Below are positions 62,399 to 64,000 of a stretch of DNA of 64,000 nucleotides, piece by piece. Position numbers and translations under genes: made by a program. The notes beneath the pieces were generated by a model, which did no database searches, was not told the DNA's origin, and saw only the letters and a list, made by a program, of their open reading frames with translations. This DNA comes from Chloroflexota bacterium (GTDB lineage Bacteria; Chloroflexota; Dehalococcoidia; Lucifugimonadales; UBA3495), in assembly GCA_028875055.1 (NCBI GenBank), contig JAPPGG010000007.1:1-64000 (forward strand). The letters run 5' to 3'. Within the stretch, counting starts at the first letter, position 1; each line of letters starts with the position of its first letter.

Positions 62399-62758
62399 TG
62401 GGTGCGATTTGGGGTAGGGGTCAGGTCAGATGTCGGGCCGGTCCGTCCGGTGGGGCAACGGGCCGCTTCAAGGCGGCGTCAGCACATCGCCGGCCGGCGC
62501 CTGTCCTCCTTTTCTGTCCGTTGTTAATGATACTGAATCGCTTGTACTTTCGCTAAACCACCGAAAACCAAATATAATACCTTCAGCCGGGGAGAGGCTT
62601 AAACAGCAAATATGGAGTATCATTCCTAGGTGGTATCATTTGGCCCTGGGCATTAGCCTTCTCTTGAACGAGGGAGCTTGGAAGAGTCTCAATTCCCTGG
62701 AGGGGAAGCGAGGACATTGCGCTTGTCCGGTCAGCCTTAGTCCAGGAGGTGACCCAGT
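62399..62758. other. Divergent intergenic region
   Basis: About 360 bases between the HyuAB gene (minus) and the SOD-like gene (plus). 62520-62640 is AT-rich, with AATATAATACC at 62570-62580 and GGTATCATT downstream, which fits a promoter area. AGGAGGTGA at its end is the binding site of the SOD-like gene. No ORF supported. Confidence 0.45.
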
Positions 62759-63349
62759 TTGTCCGATAGACTGAATCTGGTTACTTTCGTGGTGCCTGCC
62801 GCAATCATAATCTTGATGGCGGTTGCCATCGTGCCGCTGTTGTTCAGCCGGTCCGGGGAAGCAACCCAGCCGGTAGTGGGCCTGACGGCGGAGGCCACCC
62901 TGGAATCCCCCTCCGGCGACTTCATGGGCACCGTGAAGTTCCGGCAGGCGTCCGCCGGGGTGTTGATCATGGCCGAAGTGGGGGACCTGCCACCCGGCGG
63001 CCACGCCCTCATTATCCACGAATTCGGCGCCTGCACGCCCGACTTTGGCGCCGCCGGCGACCACTTCAATCCCGCCGAAACCGAGCACGGTTTTGTCCAC
63101 CCTGCCTGGAAGCGCGGCGAACCGGGTGGGGGGCACAGTGGCGACCTTCCAAACATCTACGCCGCTTCCGACGGTTACGCCCGCGCCGACTTCTTCACCC
63201 AGGGCATCACCCTGGACCGGGACCTGCTCCATTCCATACTTGACGCCGACGGCTCGGCCATCATCGTCCACGAATTCCCGGACGCCTACGGCGAGGAAGA
63301 ATCGGACACCGGCCGCCGCCTGGCCTGCGGGGTCATCGGGCAGACTTAG
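62759..63349 (+). CDS. Membrane-anchored Cu/Zn superoxide dismutase-like protein lacking one copper ligand
   Basis: A 196-aa protein starting with TTG; AGGAGGTGA lies 6 bases before it. A signal anchor (VVPAAIIILMAVAIVPLLF) is followed by a SodC fold. Metal residues: IIHEFGAC gives the second His of the usual HxH copper pair but the first is Ile; AGDHFNP, TEHGFVHP, GGGHSGDLPN (His and Asp) and IIVHEFPDAYGEE supply the bridging, zinc and last copper sites; Cys in FGAC and LACGVI can form the family disulfide. So zinc binding looks intact while copper binding is reduced, and dismutase activity is doubtful. It would sit outside the cell membrane. Confidence 0.82.
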   Translation: MSDRLNLVTFVVPAAIIILMAVAIVPLLFSRSGEATQPVVGLTAEATLESPSGDFMGTVKFRQASAGVLIMAEVGDLPPGGHALIIHEFGACTPDFGAAGDHFNPAETEHGFVHPAWKRGEPGGGHSGDLPNIYAASDGYARADFFTQGITLDRDLLHSILDADGSAIIVHEFPDAYGEEESDTGRRLACGVIGQT

Positions 63350-63634
63350 GGAATCTTCGGGAACCTCCCGCGCCAGTTAGTCAATGGTCCAGCCTCCGGC
63401 GCAAAGTCGGCGAAGGCGTCGCGCCCCCCGTTAATGCCTGTTTTGAACGGAGTGGGGGGGTGATGGGGGTAAGTAGGGACTTTGGGAATGGGTGGTGTGA
63501 AGATTGAATTAAGCCTAGGCCTTGGTTCAAGTAAGACGTTAGGAAAATTAAAAGCCAAGGACTTCGCCAAGTGATTTTTGCAGGAGCCAAAGCTGAGCCG
63601 CAGCAAAATAATTACCAATGTACGGTTGGTATTT

Positions 63635-64000
63635 CTAATCTCTTATGGAACAGCCTATACCCTTGAACCAGTTTCCGACCGCGAGGTCTGTGTACCTGCA
63701 GTACATTCTGACATACTTACACATCTCTTGTAGATCACTCGGAGTTCTATAGGCAAGAAAATCCCCATGAGCTATCTTGTTTCGTTGGTCTACAACTTGC
63801 TCCACCATGTTCGAGCAAATTGGGAAATTTGCTTTTAGACGTGCGGCAAGGTCATCACCAAAAGTTACGTACCCAAAACGCCTGAAAAACCTTCTTATGT
63901 TTTCGTGTGTGGGTGTGGAGAATCTGCCAACAAACTTCTCTACTTGAAGTGGATGGGTAAAGCTCGTCGTAGAATCCCATATGTGACCGTCGCGCTGAAA
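63635..64000 (-). CDS. HEPN-domain protein, partial (cut by the window end)
   Basis: Not in the ORF track because no start lies inside the window. The open frame from base 64000 to the TAG at 63637 gives 121 residues, including RFSTPTHENIRRFFRRFGYV and VEQVVDQRNKIAHGDFLAYR. RNKIAH is the R-x4-H motif of HEPN RNases, in the arrangement of the RiboL-PSP-HEPN group, followed by DLQEMCKYVRMY. Such proteins are common in defence and stress loci. This stretch is AT-richer than the rest of the window, hinting at recent transfer. Partner genes would lie beyond 64000. Confidence 0.8.
   Translation of the reverse strand, partial: FQRDGHIWDSTTSFTHPLQVEKFVGRFSTPTHENIRRFFRRFGYVTFGDDLAARLKANFPICSNMVEQVVDQRNKIAHGDFLAYRTPSDLQEMCKYVRMYCRYTDLAVGNWFKGIGCSIRD

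Noticed and set aside
1-64000. CRISPR array, rRNA operon, integrase or prophage structural genes
   Set aside because: No regularly spaced repeats, rRNA sequence, recombinase or phage head/tail genes were seen on reading the window.

Overview
This window looks like a piece of a Chloroflexota chromosome. The best guess is a Dehalococcoidia/SAR202-like lineage: moderately high GC, many TTG/GTG starts with strong GGAGG-type ribosome binding sites, a UGSC-type selenoprotein, a fused hydantoinase A/B protein, two luciferase-like flavin oxidoreductases, a hopanoid cluster, and small zinc-ribbon and NHL/VOC/SDR proteins. This placement rests on gene content only; there is no rRNA or other phylogenetic marker here except proS and ispG.

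Layout. 1-7 kb: a family-3 solute-binding protein, a coupled pair of small zinc-binding proteins, a large one-chain sensor kinase plus response regulator, and a cluster of very small zinc/membrane proteins followed by about 1.1 kb without a recognisable gene. 7-13.6 kb: a cadherin-repeat surface protein, then an accessory stretch with decayed IS1380, ISAs1, IS21 and IS5 transposase remnants, a PD-(D/E)XK nuclease-like protein and a HigBA-type toxin-antitoxin pair. 13.6-21.2 kb: the hopanoid block on the minus strand (hpnH, a 100-aa protein, hpnG, hpnA, a small membrane protein, shc) with a cytochrome P450 upstream. 21.2-26.7 kb: a decayed IS5 transposase, an HTH protein, and a circularly permuted ATP-grasp / transglutaminase / short alpha-E / DUF1905 operon. 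27-33 kb: LLM flavin oxidoreductase, CDF-type metal transporter, gamma-glutamyltransferase family protein, SDR, CopD-like protein, Trm112-like protein. 33.2-36.2 kb: a minus-strand group holding a UGSC selenoprotein whose in-frame UGA splits it in the ORF track, a 353-aa conserved partner, a DUF4268 protein and a membrane coiled-coil protein. 36.2-44.1 kb: NHL propeller protein, VOC protein, membrane-anchored molybdopterin oxidoreductase, DUF4349 lipoprotein, small hypotheticals, chromate transporter. 44.4-47.1 kb: a GAAC-N4-GTTC palindrome (LexA-box-like) ahead of a zinc-ribbon protein and a RuvC-like protein, then three small genes including a retropepsin-like protease. 47.1-54.5 kb: proS, a FitAB/VapBC-like pair, ispG, an FKBP isomerase, a 114-bp direct duplication of the start of an SDR gene flanking a truncated higB and an intact higA, the intact SDR, Uma2 and an FAH-family protein. 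54.5-64 kb: a polytopic membrane protein, a second LLM oxidoreductase, tRNA-Ser(CGA), the 1250-aa HyuAB fusion, a membrane-anchored Cu/Zn-SOD-like protein that lacks one copper ligand, and a HEPN-domain gene cut by the window end.

The strongest new observation is the UGA-containing UGSC gene with a hairpin directly downstream of the UGA. No selA, selB, selD or tRNA-Sec is in the window, so the decoding machinery must be checked elsewhere in the genome. ispG (isoprenoid precursors) and the hpn/shc block act in the same broad pathway but are not adjacent. No CRISPR array, rRNA, integrase or plasmid origin was seen.
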